Shown: positions 1 to 8,151 of the stretch, piece after piece
Numbering within the stretch: the first letter of the stretch is position 1
Layout of the letters: the number at the start of each line of letters is the position of its first letter
From: JBJKRF01 sp046704785
GTDB taxonomy: Bacteria; Chloroflexota; Anaerolineae; Anaerolineales; Villigracilaceae
Assembly (NCBI GenBank): GCA_046704785.1
Contig: JBJKRF010000166.1
Location: 1-53,286 of the forward strand
Direction: 5' to 3'
Length of the DNA stretch: 53,286 bases
Translations under genes and position numbers: made by a program
Notes under the pieces: generated by a model
What the model was told of the DNA's origin: nothing
Database searches by the model: none
What the model saw: the letters and a program-made list of their open reading frames with translations, nothing else

Positions 1-1
1 G

Positions 2-286
2 CGCCCAGGACACCCCTGCGCTTTCTTTTTCGGCTTTCGCGCGGCACTTTTTTACTCGCTTTTTGTACCCAGCGTTGGCTTTCGAGCCAATGCGAGCTTG
101 TTAAGAACGACTTCTTGCAGTGGAGTCTTTTTTACAAAACTATATCAGCGCCTATTTCGTCCTGGTCTGGCAGCCCTACTTCCACAGCAACGCTATCCAT
201 CAGACCTGGCTCAGGCGCTTGATAAAGTATCCGACATTATTCAATCTTGGGCTCAACAATCTTCTTTAGCTCTCTCCAATAACTGA
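2..286 (+). pseudogene. C-terminal fragment, possibly of a transposase
   Basis: A reading frame open from the left window edge ends at a TAA at 284-286. The first ~40 codons do not look like a folded protein. From about position 107 the product (motifs GVFFTKLYQRLFRPG and a helical tail with QALDKVSDII) resembles the C-terminal tail of DDE transposases of the IS4/IS1380 type; this is recognition by eye, not a search. It has no internal ATG start (only a TTG at 98) and no ribosome binding site, so it is either the end of a gene that begins outside the window or a remnant. It lies next to an IS66 transposase on the opposite strand, which fits a mobile-element patch. Confidence 0.35.
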
Positions 287-329
287 ATTTTCTTGCTCTG
301 TTTGTTCGCAATTTAGTCCTTCAAGGATT

Positions 330-1793
330 TCAGACAGGGAATGGTGGAACAAAAGCAGGCAAGTAGGGAGTTCTGGCAAAAGCCAGGCGTAAAACAGACA
401 TTACGTTTTGCTTGTTTTTCCTGGCAGTCGAGATGTAACTGCGGATCTGGCAAAAGGCTTTGGGGCCGCGTTCGGAGCGGAAGCAACCGGAAACCTTCTG
501 CTTGACCTTCATCATCCGAATATCGCGTTCCGCCAGGTTATTCTCGAACGGCACGTTAAAATCATTCATAAAGGCCAGTACCGCAGTTTTGTGGTCAAGC
601 AGTCTGTCCAGAAGATTTTTGGGTGGGCTTTGTTTCCTGGGTCCGCGCTTCTTTTCAGTCGTATCCGCTTCTTTTGGCGGCGGGTTGGCCATCAAACCTT
701 GCTTGATCAACGCATCATAGCGGCTGTTGAAATCGGCCAGCTGTGGTTCACTCAAACACGGCTGTGTAATTCTGGCCAGATCCACCGCTGTTTTGATTTC
801 CATCAGCAAATCGCCGAACTTTGTCACCCAGTCTTGCGGGTAACGCTCGCCGATAAACTCCAGTTCGCGCAGATGATGTTCGTTACACAGGCTGTGGATC
901 GCTTCGTCATAGGCAAAATAAGCTTTCCAACCATCGTGCATGGCAGTACCGTGAAACTTGGGCAAAATGCCAATCGCATCGATGGCTTCCTGGCCGCGTT
1001 TGGCCTGCACTTCGTAATAAGTCAGGAGTGAAGTACAAGCCACATGCAACCAGTGCAACTTGCCATCAATTCGCAGACCTGTTTCGTCGAAATGCACGAC
1101 CTGCGCCAGTTCGGTCAAGTATTTCTTGACTGCCTGATTGGCAGACAAAACCAGTTTGGCGGCTTCCTGGCAGGTTTCGACAATCGTCCCTTCCGCCAGA
1201 CGATGCCCATACAGGTCTTCAAAGGTCTCACTGACACGCTCCAGCGGGATCATCTGGTACTGGTTCAAGTACACGACTTGCGCTTTGACTTCCGGCCCAT
1301 ACTGGACCGGCTGGGTCACATCCTGCGGAAATTCAGCTTTGCTCTCTTGCCCGCACACACATCCTTTTACTTCTACGCGATGCTCGGTGACTTCCATGCG
1401 CATCGGCGGTATGTCATAAACCTGACGCTTTTCATAGCGCAGTACCTTTGCCTTGCGCAAAGACTTTTGACAATACTGACATTTCTCAACTGCATGTATC
1501 TTCACATGATCCGGTTTGGACACAGCCTTGAGTGTATGTCCTACATGCCCTGCTTGACCACCGCTTTTCCTGCCCTGCCGCTTGCGCCTGCTCTTGGGAG
1601 CAGGTTTACTCAACCCATCACTCGATGGCGGCTTGCCACTATTCCGGCTGTTCTTTGATATACGGTCTTCCAAAACCTGGATGCGAGCTGACAATTGCCC
1701 GATCGTGTCGTGAAACAGTGCGATCACGGCTTCTTTACCTTGATCGCATGCCTTCCCAATTTGTTCGTCCGTTGGCAGTTCCAGTCTTTCCAT
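330..1793 (-). CDS. IS66-family transposase (TnpC-like)
   Basis: A 487-residue DDE transposase. The N-terminal part is a short coiled coil (QLSARIQVLEDR) followed by the family motif NSRNSGKPPSSDG and a basic region. Next come paired cysteines of a zinc-finger-like segment (CQYC and CVCG) and the catalytic core. Likely acidic residues are the Asp in VVHFDETG, the Asp in MHDGWKAY and the Glu in NNLAERDIRM. The tail SERGPKAFCQIRSYISTARK is typical of IS66. The length is normal, so the gene looks intact. The accessory tnpA and tnpB genes of classical IS66 elements are absent; single-gene IS66 relatives exist. I could not define terminal inverted repeats. It is divergent from the recombinase at 1916. 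Confidence 0.93.
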   Translation of the reverse strand: MERLELPTDEQIGKACDQGKEAVIALFHDTIGQLSARIQVLEDRISKNSRNSGKPPSSDGLSKPAPKSRRKRQGRKSGGQAGHVGHTLKAVSKPDHVKIHAVEKCQYCQKSLRKAKVLRYEKRQVYDIPPMRMEVTEHRVEVKGCVCGQESKAEFPQDVTQPVQYGPEVKAQVVYLNQYQMIPLERVSETFEDLYGHRLAEGTIVETCQEAAKLVLSANQAVKKYLTELAQVVHFDETGLRIDGKLHWLHVACTSLLTYYEVQAKRGQEAIDAIGILPKFHGTAMHDGWKAYFAYDEAIHSLCNEHHLRELEFIGERYPQDWVTKFGDLLMEIKTAVDLARITQPCLSEPQLADFNSRYDALIKQGLMANPPPKEADTTEKKRGPRKQSPPKNLLDRLLDHKTAVLAFMNDFNVPFENNLAERDIRMMKVKQKVSGCFRSERGPKAFCQIRSYISTARKNKQNVMSVLRLAFARTPYLPAFVPPFPV

Positions 1794-1877
1794 CGCTTGA
1801 TTGTGCCCGACTTTTACGCTTTTGACAACCCTTCAGCTTTTATGCTTGAGCAGTTACTCTGTATCTTCGGTATATTT

Positions 1878-1891
1878 GAACCGGCAGGTTC
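1878..1891. promoter_or_regulatory. Small inverted repeat upstream of the serine recombinase
   Basis: GAACC and GGTTC arms separated by GGCA lie 25 bases before the recombinase start at 1916, in the 122-base gap between the divergent IS66 transposase and recombinase genes. The position fits an operator or leader hairpin. A TATATT hexamer at 1871-1876 could be a -10 box, but no well-spaced -35 is convincing. Confidence 0.3.
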
Positions 1892-1915
1892 ATTTTCATT
1901 ACCGAGGGTACCAAA

Positions 1916-2521
1916 ATGACTCGAAGAGCAGTGATTTACATCCGCACCTCATCCGAAACACAGGGCGAAAAATCCAGTCCACTTGAGCAGGAAACAGATT
2001 GCTTGAATCTTGCTCAGGAAAAGGGATTGCACGTGGTTCGCGTTTATCGCGACGTGGAAAGATATCGTATGGGCAATAAGCTGGTCGAACCTTCAGGCAG
2101 TCGTTCAGACCGCCCAGGGCTGTTGGCAATGCTCAAGGATGCCACCAGGGACGAATTCGATGTCATCCTCGCCTGGCGCGAAGATAGGTTGTATCGTGGA
2201 CTACGATCCATGTTGACAGTCTTGGAAACCGTCCAAGACTATAAGATCGAAATCCTGTTGGCAAAGGAAACATTCGATTCCACTATCGCTCCCGTTCATG
2301 CCTGGGCAGCTCAAATGGAACTGGATGGCCTGAGAGAGCGGATGGAGATGGGTGTCAAGGCGCGGTTGAAGGCCGGCAGAGCAAACACAGGACAGGATCG
2401 CTATGGTTATATCCGAATTGGGGAGCAAATCCACATCCAGGAAGAAGAAGCGAAATGGGTCCGTCAAATCTTCGCATGGTATATTCAGACCCCCCCCTCA
2501 TGCAGATTCGAAAACGCCTGA
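1916..2521 (+). pseudogene. Large serine recombinase, N-terminal part (frameshifted)
   Basis: Resolvase-type catalytic domain, about residues 1-150. The motif YIRTSSETQ near residue 8 carries the expected nucleophile (Ser12), and the conserved REDRLYRG and ELDGLRERMEMGVKARL helix regions are present. The ATG at 1916 is preceded by a GAGG-like site. The frame then enters a run of eight C at 2490-2497 and ends shortly after in the non-homologous tail CRFENA. The rest of the protein continues in the -1 frame (next entry). One extra C would restore a single ~535-residue recombinase. So this is a broken gene, a site of ribosomal or polymerase slippage, or a sequencing error in a homopolymer. Confidence 0.85.
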
Positions 2522-3522
2522 TCGCAGCGGATGCTCCACAAAAGGGGAGTAGTATTTTGTGGCATATCCAATGGTCCCGATCTAGCATTCAGGCTATACT
2601 AAAGTCTGCCAGAGAATATGCCTATGGTTACAAAACATATTCCCGTGCAACGCAAACCTTCCGTATCCCCGTTACACCCATCATCGATATTTCAACCTAT
2701 GAGTTGTTTGTAAAGATGCGAGAAGAAAACAAAACCCATCCAAAACACCGCAGGCAAAATGATTACCTGCTAACCGGGCATCTGAAATGTGCCTGCAACC
2801 TGACCTGGCGAGCGCGAACGGCAACCCATCGCAACAGTCGCAAGGGGGAGTGGGTGGAGCGTAAAACCCCGATTAGTACCTATTTCTGTCCGCAACCCCA
2901 TAAAGAACTCAGACTACCAGACTGTCCCCAATCCGTGAGCGCCAAACGAGCAGAAACACAGGTGTGGGAGAAATTGTATGAATTCGTCATGAACCCGGAT
3001 TTCCTGCTTGCACAAGCCAAAGACCTAGTCGGGCAACTCCAGCAAACGTATGAACTCCTGCAAAAAGATCGGCAAGAGATTCTTGAAGAACTGGAAAAAG
3101 AGTCCGTCAAGCGTCAGCAAGTGATCACAGAAGCCCGTAAAACATTGAGGGATGACGCTGATTTTGATGAGCAGATGCGTGAACTGAATAATATCGAAGA
3201 GCGATTGAAGCGTAGACTGGCAGCCACAGAACAACAAATAGACACCTATGCCAGGTTGGATTGGGAAGAGAAAGTCAATGATTATGTGGCTGACCTTCAG
3301 GCAGGGATCGCAGAATTGAACCGCGCGGCTCCCAAGACTCCCGAAGAGCAACATCGTGTCTTTTTGTTGAAAAAGCAACTGGTAGATGATCTTGTTGCTG
3401 AACTGAAGATCGATGGCAAGCGGGATATTCAGTTGGAGTTTCGAGCCAAAATCATGGATTTGGCAGTGAGTACACAAATACTGGACTTTCCGAATGGTGG
3501 TGAAATCGTAGTTCGGTTGTAG
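2491..3522 (+). pseudogene. Large serine recombinase, C-terminal part (frameshifted)
   Basis: Continuation of the recombinase after the C-run. The product contains the 'recombinase' DNA-binding domain, then a zinc-ribbon segment (LTGHLKCACNLTW, later STYFCPQPHK), then a long coiled coil (about residues 200-280) and a short C-terminal domain ending at 3522. This is the usual order of large serine integrases. It has no credible start or ribosome binding site of its own, which supports reading it as the second half of the gene at 1916. Large serine recombinases integrate and excise mobile elements at att sites. No matching cargo lies next to this copy except the IS66 gene. Confidence 0.82.
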
Positions 3523-3599
3523 TGAGCAGCCTCTAATCAATAAGATAACGCCGTGATAATCTCACAAACGAGGATGGATTGTCGCGGCGATTTTCCATT

Positions 3600-3626
3600 A
3601 AAAACGCACCTCCCAACGGGGAGTGC
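3600..3626 (-). terminator. Hairpin terminator of the mevalonate operon
   Basis: Stem CGCA-C-CTCCC (3605-3614) with GGGAG-TGCG (3618-3626), one bulged base, and a run of five A at 3600-3604 that becomes a U-run on the minus strand. It lies 117 bases downstream of the DUF35 gene. Confidence 0.6.
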
Positions 3627-3742
3627 GGCATGATCGTTTATGAGAGAAATTCCTCCTCCAAACACGAGTGTCAACCATATAGAGAGTTTCAAGTTCTTTT
3701 TGGCGTCATGTCTCCATATGTGGGGGTGAAATGTGGTATGTA

Positions 3743-4147
3743 TTAAATGTGGTTCAATGTGGGGCGAAACTTATAGCCATAAACGATCAAACCGTGCTCG
3801 TCGCCGTCGTTGCGCATCTTGCGCGTCACCATCTCAACCGGCATCCCGATCTCTACTGGCTGCTCGCCCAAGTCGGTCAACTGCGCAGTAATCATGGGGC
3901 CTTCTTGGAGCTTGATCAGTGCCACTGTATACGGGGCATTGGCGTCGAACCCGCTGGGTGCCTCATAAATGGTGGTATACGAAAAAACTTCTCCTTTGCC
4001 GCTGAACGCAAAGGTCTCCTTGGCTTCCTGGCCGCACTCCGGGCAAACGTCGCGCGGTGGAAAAATCTTAGCCGCACAATGAGGGCAAACTTCGCCGACC
4101 AATGAATAACGTTGCTGCTTTAATCGCCAATGACGTGCAATCTCCAT
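3743..4147 (-). CDS. Zn-ribbon / OB-fold DUF35 protein, partner of thiolase and HMG-CoA synthase
   Basis: A 134-residue protein with an N-terminal rubredoxin-like zinc ribbon (CPHC near residue 21 and CPEC near residue 35), then an OB-fold with motifs GEVFSYTTIYEAP and ALIKLQEGPMITAQL. This is the DUF35/COG1545 layout. In archaea such proteins bridge acetoacetyl-CoA thiolase and HMG-CoA synthase in one complex that channels acetoacetyl-CoA. In actinobacteria a DUF35 domain partners the thiolase-fold aldolase Ltp2. Here it is the last gene of a minus-strand operon after HMG-CoA reductase, synthase and a thiolase-like protein, which supports the first role. The 158-base gap to the thiolase gene holds a duplicated sequence. 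The last residues come from AATGTGG-type repeats and may not be conserved. Confidence 0.85.
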   Translation of the reverse strand: MEIARHWRLKQQRYSLVGEVCPHCAAKIFPPRDVCPECGQEAKETFAFSGKGEVFSYTTIYEAPSGFDANAPYTVALIKLQEGPMITAQLTDLGEQPVEIGMPVEMVTRKMRNDGDEHGLIVYGYKFRPTLNHI

Positions 4148-4189
4148 GTGTGTGCTCCTTCGAAACTTTATACTTTCTATTGTACCGAG

Positions 4190-4308
4190 CAGCCCTATCA
4201 GGAACTATCAGGCCCCCTTCCTTTCCTAATCGAAAGGCATCATCAGTATCAGACAGCCCTATCAGGAGCTATCAGGTTCCTTTCCTTTCCGAATCGAAAA
4301 GCACATCA
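4190..4308. repeat. Two-copy imperfect tandem repeat, period 64
   Basis: Two copies beginning CAGCCCTATCAGGA start at 4190 and 4254, each followed by CTATCAGG, a CCTTTCCTTTCC-like stretch and AATCGAAA. They fill the space between the thiolase-like and DUF35 genes and the second reaches the thiolase stop codon. Function unknown: a duplicated leader, an mRNA processing site or a decayed insertion. Confidence 0.7.
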
Positions 4309-5469
4309 AGCCATTCTCTCGAGGATGTGGACCACCGCCGTGGACGCCGGCCCCCCCAAGGACTGAATCAAGCCGTAGCGTGCGCCGTTTAACTGATTCG
4401 GGCCCGCGCAACCCCGTAACTGCAGCGCCGCTTCGACGGCCTGGTACACACCGGTGGCGCCACCGGGATTGCCCCGGGCCTTAAGTCCGCCCAGGGTGGC
4501 CGATGGGATACGCCCCCCCAGACCAACCGACCCATTGGCAGCCAGCTTCCAGCCTTCGCCACGCCCGGCGAAACCGGAGGCTTCTAATGAAAGCGCCGCA
4601 TAGACACTGAAGGCATCGTGGTATTCCAGAAAATCCACATTTTGGGCTGAAATTCCAGCCTGCCAGAAAACTTTCTGGGTGGCAACGCGCAGCGCATTGA
4701 AGGCAAACAGGTCATGACGGTCGTGCAGCGCCAGCGTGTCGGAGGCATTCGCCGAGGCGGCGATCCGCACCAGGGGATGGGCAACGCTTGGAGGCAGCAA
4801 GTCGGCGCGGGTGAGTACGAGCGCGGCAGCGCCGTCCGCGTTGGGAGCTACATCGAACAAATTGACCGGCGGGCTGACCATCCCGGCCTTTGCATACATT
4901 TCGGGCTTGATAGCCTTTCGGAACATGGCACAGGGGTTATTCGCGCCGTTGGCATGCGCCGTCAACGCGAACCCGGCAAGGCCGTCTGCGGGGACGTGGA
5001 ACTCGTGCAAATAGCGTTGCATCAGCAAGGCTGCCTGGGCGGTAGCCGTCAGGCCTTGCATCGATTCATAGTCACCGTCAGTGGTGGTCGAGACGGCTTC
5101 TTCCACATCCGGGCCGATCTTGTCGGTAAATTTCTCCACGCCGACGACCAGAGCCACATCGACGATCCCGCTGCGCACGGCCAGGTAGGCCTGTCGCAAA
5201 GCCGCGCCGCCCGAAGCGCCCGCCGCTTCGACGGTGACCGCCTCGATGCCCGATAGACCGGCATAATCCGCCAGCAATGCGCCCAGGTGCGCCTGTTTGG
5301 AAAGGTTGGGGGCCAACATATTAGCAACGAAGAGTGCCTGCGGTCGCAATCCGCCTGCGTCTTTACGTGCAGCGTCGATGGCGTAATGAGCCAGCTCGCG
5401 TAGTCCCAGGGCCCAATGTTCCCCTACTTCCGTTTGTCCAATTCCTGCAATCACAACATCAGTCATCAT
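4306..5469 (-). CDS. Thiolase-superfamily protein lacking catalytic Cys and His
   Basis: A 387-residue SCP2/archaeal-type thiolase fold, full length: N-terminal IAGIGQTEVGEH, mid-region EYHDAFSVYAALSLE and C-terminal GGLKARGNPGGATG are all recognisable. Its operon position predicts acetoacetyl-CoA formation for mevalonate synthesis. However, where the family has the nucleophile in E-A-A-C-A-S-G-G, this protein has Gly84 (codon GGC, one base from TGC). Where it has the base in GHP, this protein has Asn334 (AAT, one base from CAT). Claisen chemistry by the normal route is therefore unlikely. It may be a non-catalytic scaffold of the HMG-CoA synthase/DUF35 complex, or have a changed activity as in the Ltp2 aldolases. 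A second ATG follows the first directly. The gap from HMG-CoA synthase is 15 bases. Confidence 0.85.
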   Translation of the reverse strand: MMTDVVIAGIGQTEVGEHWALGLRELAHYAIDAARKDAGGLRPQALFVANMLAPNLSKQAHLGALLADYAGLSGIEAVTVEAAGASGGAALRQAYLAVRSGIVDVALVVGVEKFTDKIGPDVEEAVSTTTDGDYESMQGLTATAQAALLMQRYLHEFHVPADGLAGFALTAHANGANNPCAMFRKAIKPEMYAKAGMVSPPVNLFDVAPNADGAAALVLTRADLLPPSVAHPLVRIAASANASDTLALHDRHDLFAFNALRVATQKVFWQAGISAQNVDFLEYHDAFSVYAALSLEASGFAGRGEGWKLAANGSVGLGGRIPSATLGGLKARGNPGGATGVYQAVEAALQLRGCAGPNQLNGARYGLIQSLGGPASTAVVHILERMA

Positions 5470-5484
5470 CTATTTGCTCGCTGC

Positions 5485-6567
5485 CTATTTCATCTGTAAT
5501 TTTCCACGGTAACGCACGTAAGTGGCGTAATCGATCTCGGTACGGCGGGCAATGTAATCCTGAGTCTTGGCGGCGCGCTGACGACGTTCTTCGATTTTCT
5601 CGGTAACGCGGATATCGAAAGCGTCGGAACCGGCCCCGGAGCCGAAGGAAACTACCAGGATGCGGTCGCCCGCTTCGGCCACGTCGAGCGCGCCGGTGAG
5701 TCCGATCATGGCCGCCCCGGCATAGGTGTTTCCGATCACCGGCACCAACAATCCGGGCTGGATTTGCTCCAGCGAAAATCCCAGTTGCGCCGCCACCCGT
5801 TGCGGGAACTTGCTGTTAGGCTGATGGAAGACGGCCCATTTGTAGTCTTTGGCGGTCGTGCCGTTGGCTTCCATCAGGTGCGTGGCCGCTTCGCTGATGT
5901 GCTTGAAGTAAGCCGGTTCACCGGTGAAGCGCATGCCATGTTCGGGATACTTGGCTTCGGGACGCCGCCAGAAATCGGGCGTATCGGTGACATAGGAATA
6001 GGAGGCATCGATGATCGCCAGGGCCTCGTCGGCGGGGCCCAGCAGATAGGCGGCCCCGCCAGCCCCGGCAGTGTATTCGAGCGCATCGCCGGGTTTGCCC
6101 TGGGCCGTGTCCATGCCAATGGCCATGGCGTAACGCGCCATGCCCGAACCGACCAGTCCGATGGCCGCCACCACGGCTTCGGTGCCGGCTTTGCAGGCAA
6201 ATTCCCAGTCTGCGGCTTGCGTGTTGGGCACGGCGCCGATCGCTTCCGCCACCAACGTGGAAGTCGGCTTGACGGCATAGGGGTGCGATTCGGAGCCAAC
6301 CCAGACGGCGCGAATCTCGGCGGGGTCGATCTGGGCGCGCGCCATGGCATTGCGCGCCGCCTCGATGGACATGGTCGCCACATCTTCGTCCAGGCCGGGC
6401 ACAGCTTTTTCCTTGATGGGCAGGCCGCCTTTGCCGCCCGTCCAGACGCGCGCGACTTCTTTTGCAGGCAGGCGGTAACGCGGTACGTACGCGCCGTAGC
6501 CGATAATGCCCACCGAGCGGGCCGGTTTTAAAAGGGTTGGGGAGGATTTTGTAAGAGGAGTAGCCAT
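5485..6567 (-). CDS. Hydroxymethylglutaryl-CoA synthase, archaeal type
   Basis: A 360-residue HMG-CoA synthase of the compact archaeal type; it condenses acetyl-CoA with acetoacetyl-CoA. The N-terminal GIIGYGAYVPRYRLP is typical. The catalytic triad looks intact: Glu in DEDVATMSIEA (about residue 61), Cys125 in WEFACKAGTEA and His248 in VFHQPNSKFP. The C-terminal half has VIGNTYAGAAMIGL and the FGSGAGSDAF loop. The start lies just after the reductase stop (TAA, four bases, ATG), so the two are translationally close. With an intact synthase beside a thiolase-like protein lacking its active site, acetoacetyl-CoA probably comes from another thiolase elsewhere in the genome. Confidence 0.92.
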   Translation of the reverse strand: MATPLTKSSPTLLKPARSVGIIGYGAYVPRYRLPAKEVARVWTGGKGGLPIKEKAVPGLDEDVATMSIEAARNAMARAQIDPAEIRAVWVGSESHPYAVKPTSTLVAEAIGAVPNTQAADWEFACKAGTEAVVAAIGLVGSGMARYAMAIGMDTAQGKPGDALEYTAGAGGAAYLLGPADEALAIIDASYSYVTDTPDFWRRPEAKYPEHGMRFTGEPAYFKHISEAATHLMEANGTTAKDYKWAVFHQPNSKFPQRVAAQLGFSLEQIQPGLLVPVIGNTYAGAAMIGLTGALDVAEAGDRILVVSFGSGAGSDAFDIRVTEKIEERRQRAAKTQDYIARRTEIDYATYVRYRGKLQMK

Positions 6568-6571
6568 TGAT

Positions 6572-7870
6572 TTATTCCAGTTCCTTTATGATTTCTTCCG
6601 CGCGGTCGACGCGAATATTCTTCTCGGCCACCATCTGCGCGGCGATTTTCTCGATCGCGTCACCATTGGCGCCGGCCGCAATCGCCACCTGCCGCGCGTG
6701 CAGAGACATGTGTCCACGCTGGATGCCTTCGGTTGCCAGCGCACGCAGGGCAGCCATATTCTGTGCCAGCCCCACAGAAACAATGATCTCGGCCAATTCA
6801 CTGGCCGTTTGGATGCCCATCAATTGGATTGCAGCCTGCGCCGCCGGATGGACTTTGGTCGCGCCGCCGACGATTCCAACCGCCATGGGCATTTCCAGCG
6901 TTCCAACCAGATTGCCATCCGCATCCTGCCCCCAGGTGGATAGGCTGGTGTAGCGCCCGGAGCGGGCTGCGTAGGCGTGCGCCCCGGCCTCGATGGCGCG
7001 CCAGTCATTGCCCGTCGCGATGACCACCGCATCCACACCGTTCATAATGCCTTTATTGTGCGTCGCGGCACGATACGGATCGACAGCAGCAAAGGCCCAA
7101 GCAGCAATAATCCCGTCGCGCACCTGCTCGCCGGTGTAAGCAGGATTTTCCGGATCGTCCCCGCCAAAAGCCAATTCGTCCACCGGAATGGTACAACGCG
7201 CCCGCGCCAACCGCCGGTCGGCCAGGTTGGACAGGATGCGCAGGTGCACCTTTCCGCCGGTGATTTCCTCCACGCGCGGGGCCAGCCGTTCGCAGGCTGT
7301 GTTGACCGTATTGGCGCCCATGGCGTCGCGTACGTCATAGATCAGGTGGACGACGAGAAAGCCACCGATAGGCGACTCTTCGAAGACGCGAACCTCCAAA
7401 TCACGCGCGCCGCCGCCATACTTCTTCAACACCGGATCGATCTCGTCGACCAGCGCCAGCAACTCGGCTTTGTGCTCATAAAGTTTGAGTTTGGCCTCCT
7501 GCAGGTTGGGAACTGCAATTACCTGCATTTGCCCGATCATGTGCGATTCGCTGGTCGTCGCCTGGAATCCCCCCCCGGCGCGGGCCAGTTTCGCCATGAA
7601 GGAAGCGCCCGCTACTACAGAGGGCTCTTCGATGGTCATCGGCACCAACACCTCGCGTCCATTGACGACGAAATTCAGCCCGATGCCCAGAGGCAGCGCA
7701 TACGTGCCGATCACATTTTCGATCATGTGGTCGGCAGTTTCGGGGTCGAGTCCGCCAGGAGTCCAACAGGCAGAGATGTCGGGGAGTGCGAGCCCGGCGG
7801 CTTCCGCAACTTGCGTGCGACGGTCGTCGAGGGACAGGTTATAAAATCCAGCGATGCGTGAACTCGGCAT
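6572..7870 (-). CDS. Hydroxymethylglutaryl-CoA reductase, class II type
   Basis: A ~432-residue soluble HMG-CoA reductase making (or, in degradative enzymes, consuming) mevalonate. Conserved motifs: ENVIGTYALPLGIGLNF near the N-terminus, EEPSVVAGAS with the catalytic Glu, DAMGANTVNT, the catalytic Lys in THNKGIMNGVDAV, and the catalytic His in RGHMSLHAR near the C-terminus. There are no membrane segments. The length and motif spelling match the Pseudomonas mevalonii-like class II enzymes more than class I. I chose the ATG at 7870 because AAGGA (7877-7881 on the minus strand) is six bases upstream; a longer in-frame ATG at 7885 lacks this. It is the first gene of the operon, so it probably sets expression of the trio behind it. 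Confidence 0.92.
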   Translation of the reverse strand: MPSSRIAGFYNLSLDDRRTQVAEAAGLALPDISACWTPGGLDPETADHMIENVIGTYALPLGIGLNFVVNGREVLVPMTIEEPSVVAGASFMAKLARAGGGFQATTSESHMIGQMQVIAVPNLQEAKLKLYEHKAELLALVDEIDPVLKKYGGGARDLEVRVFEESPIGGFLVVHLIYDVRDAMGANTVNTACERLAPRVEEITGGKVHLRILSNLADRRLARARCTIPVDELAFGGDDPENPAYTGEQVRDGIIAAWAFAAVDPYRAATHNKGIMNGVDAVVIATGNDWRAIEAGAHAYAARSGRYTSLSTWGQDADGNLVGTLEMPMAVGIVGGATKVHPAAQAAIQLMGIQTASELAEIIVSVGLAQNMAALRALATEGIQRGHMSLHARQVAIAAGANGDAIEKIAAQMVAEKNIRVDRAEEIIKELE

Positions 7871-8151
7871 GAATAATCCTTGCATGTAGTCTTTGTGAGT
7901 CTGGCAGGAATTTCACGGGTGTTACCAGGGTATCTTGCGAAAACTCTTTTCCTATTCTACGGCCCTCCTCTGGCAAAATCTATCAGATTTGGTTCACACT
8001 ATCGTAACTTTACATAACCGCAACTTGCCAGTTCTTTGGATATGCCATGATAAGCAAGCAGCACAAATCCAGGTTTCATTACGCTTTTTTCCAAAGGCAC
8101 AACTTGTCCAATTTGAATGGCTAGAGTAGAATATTTTGCGAGGAGACCGTG

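Noticed and set aside
7871..8148. 64-residue open frame at 7935-8129
   Set aside because: No ribosome site and no protein-like features; the stretch is the divergent promoter region between HMG-CoA reductase and the sensor kinase.
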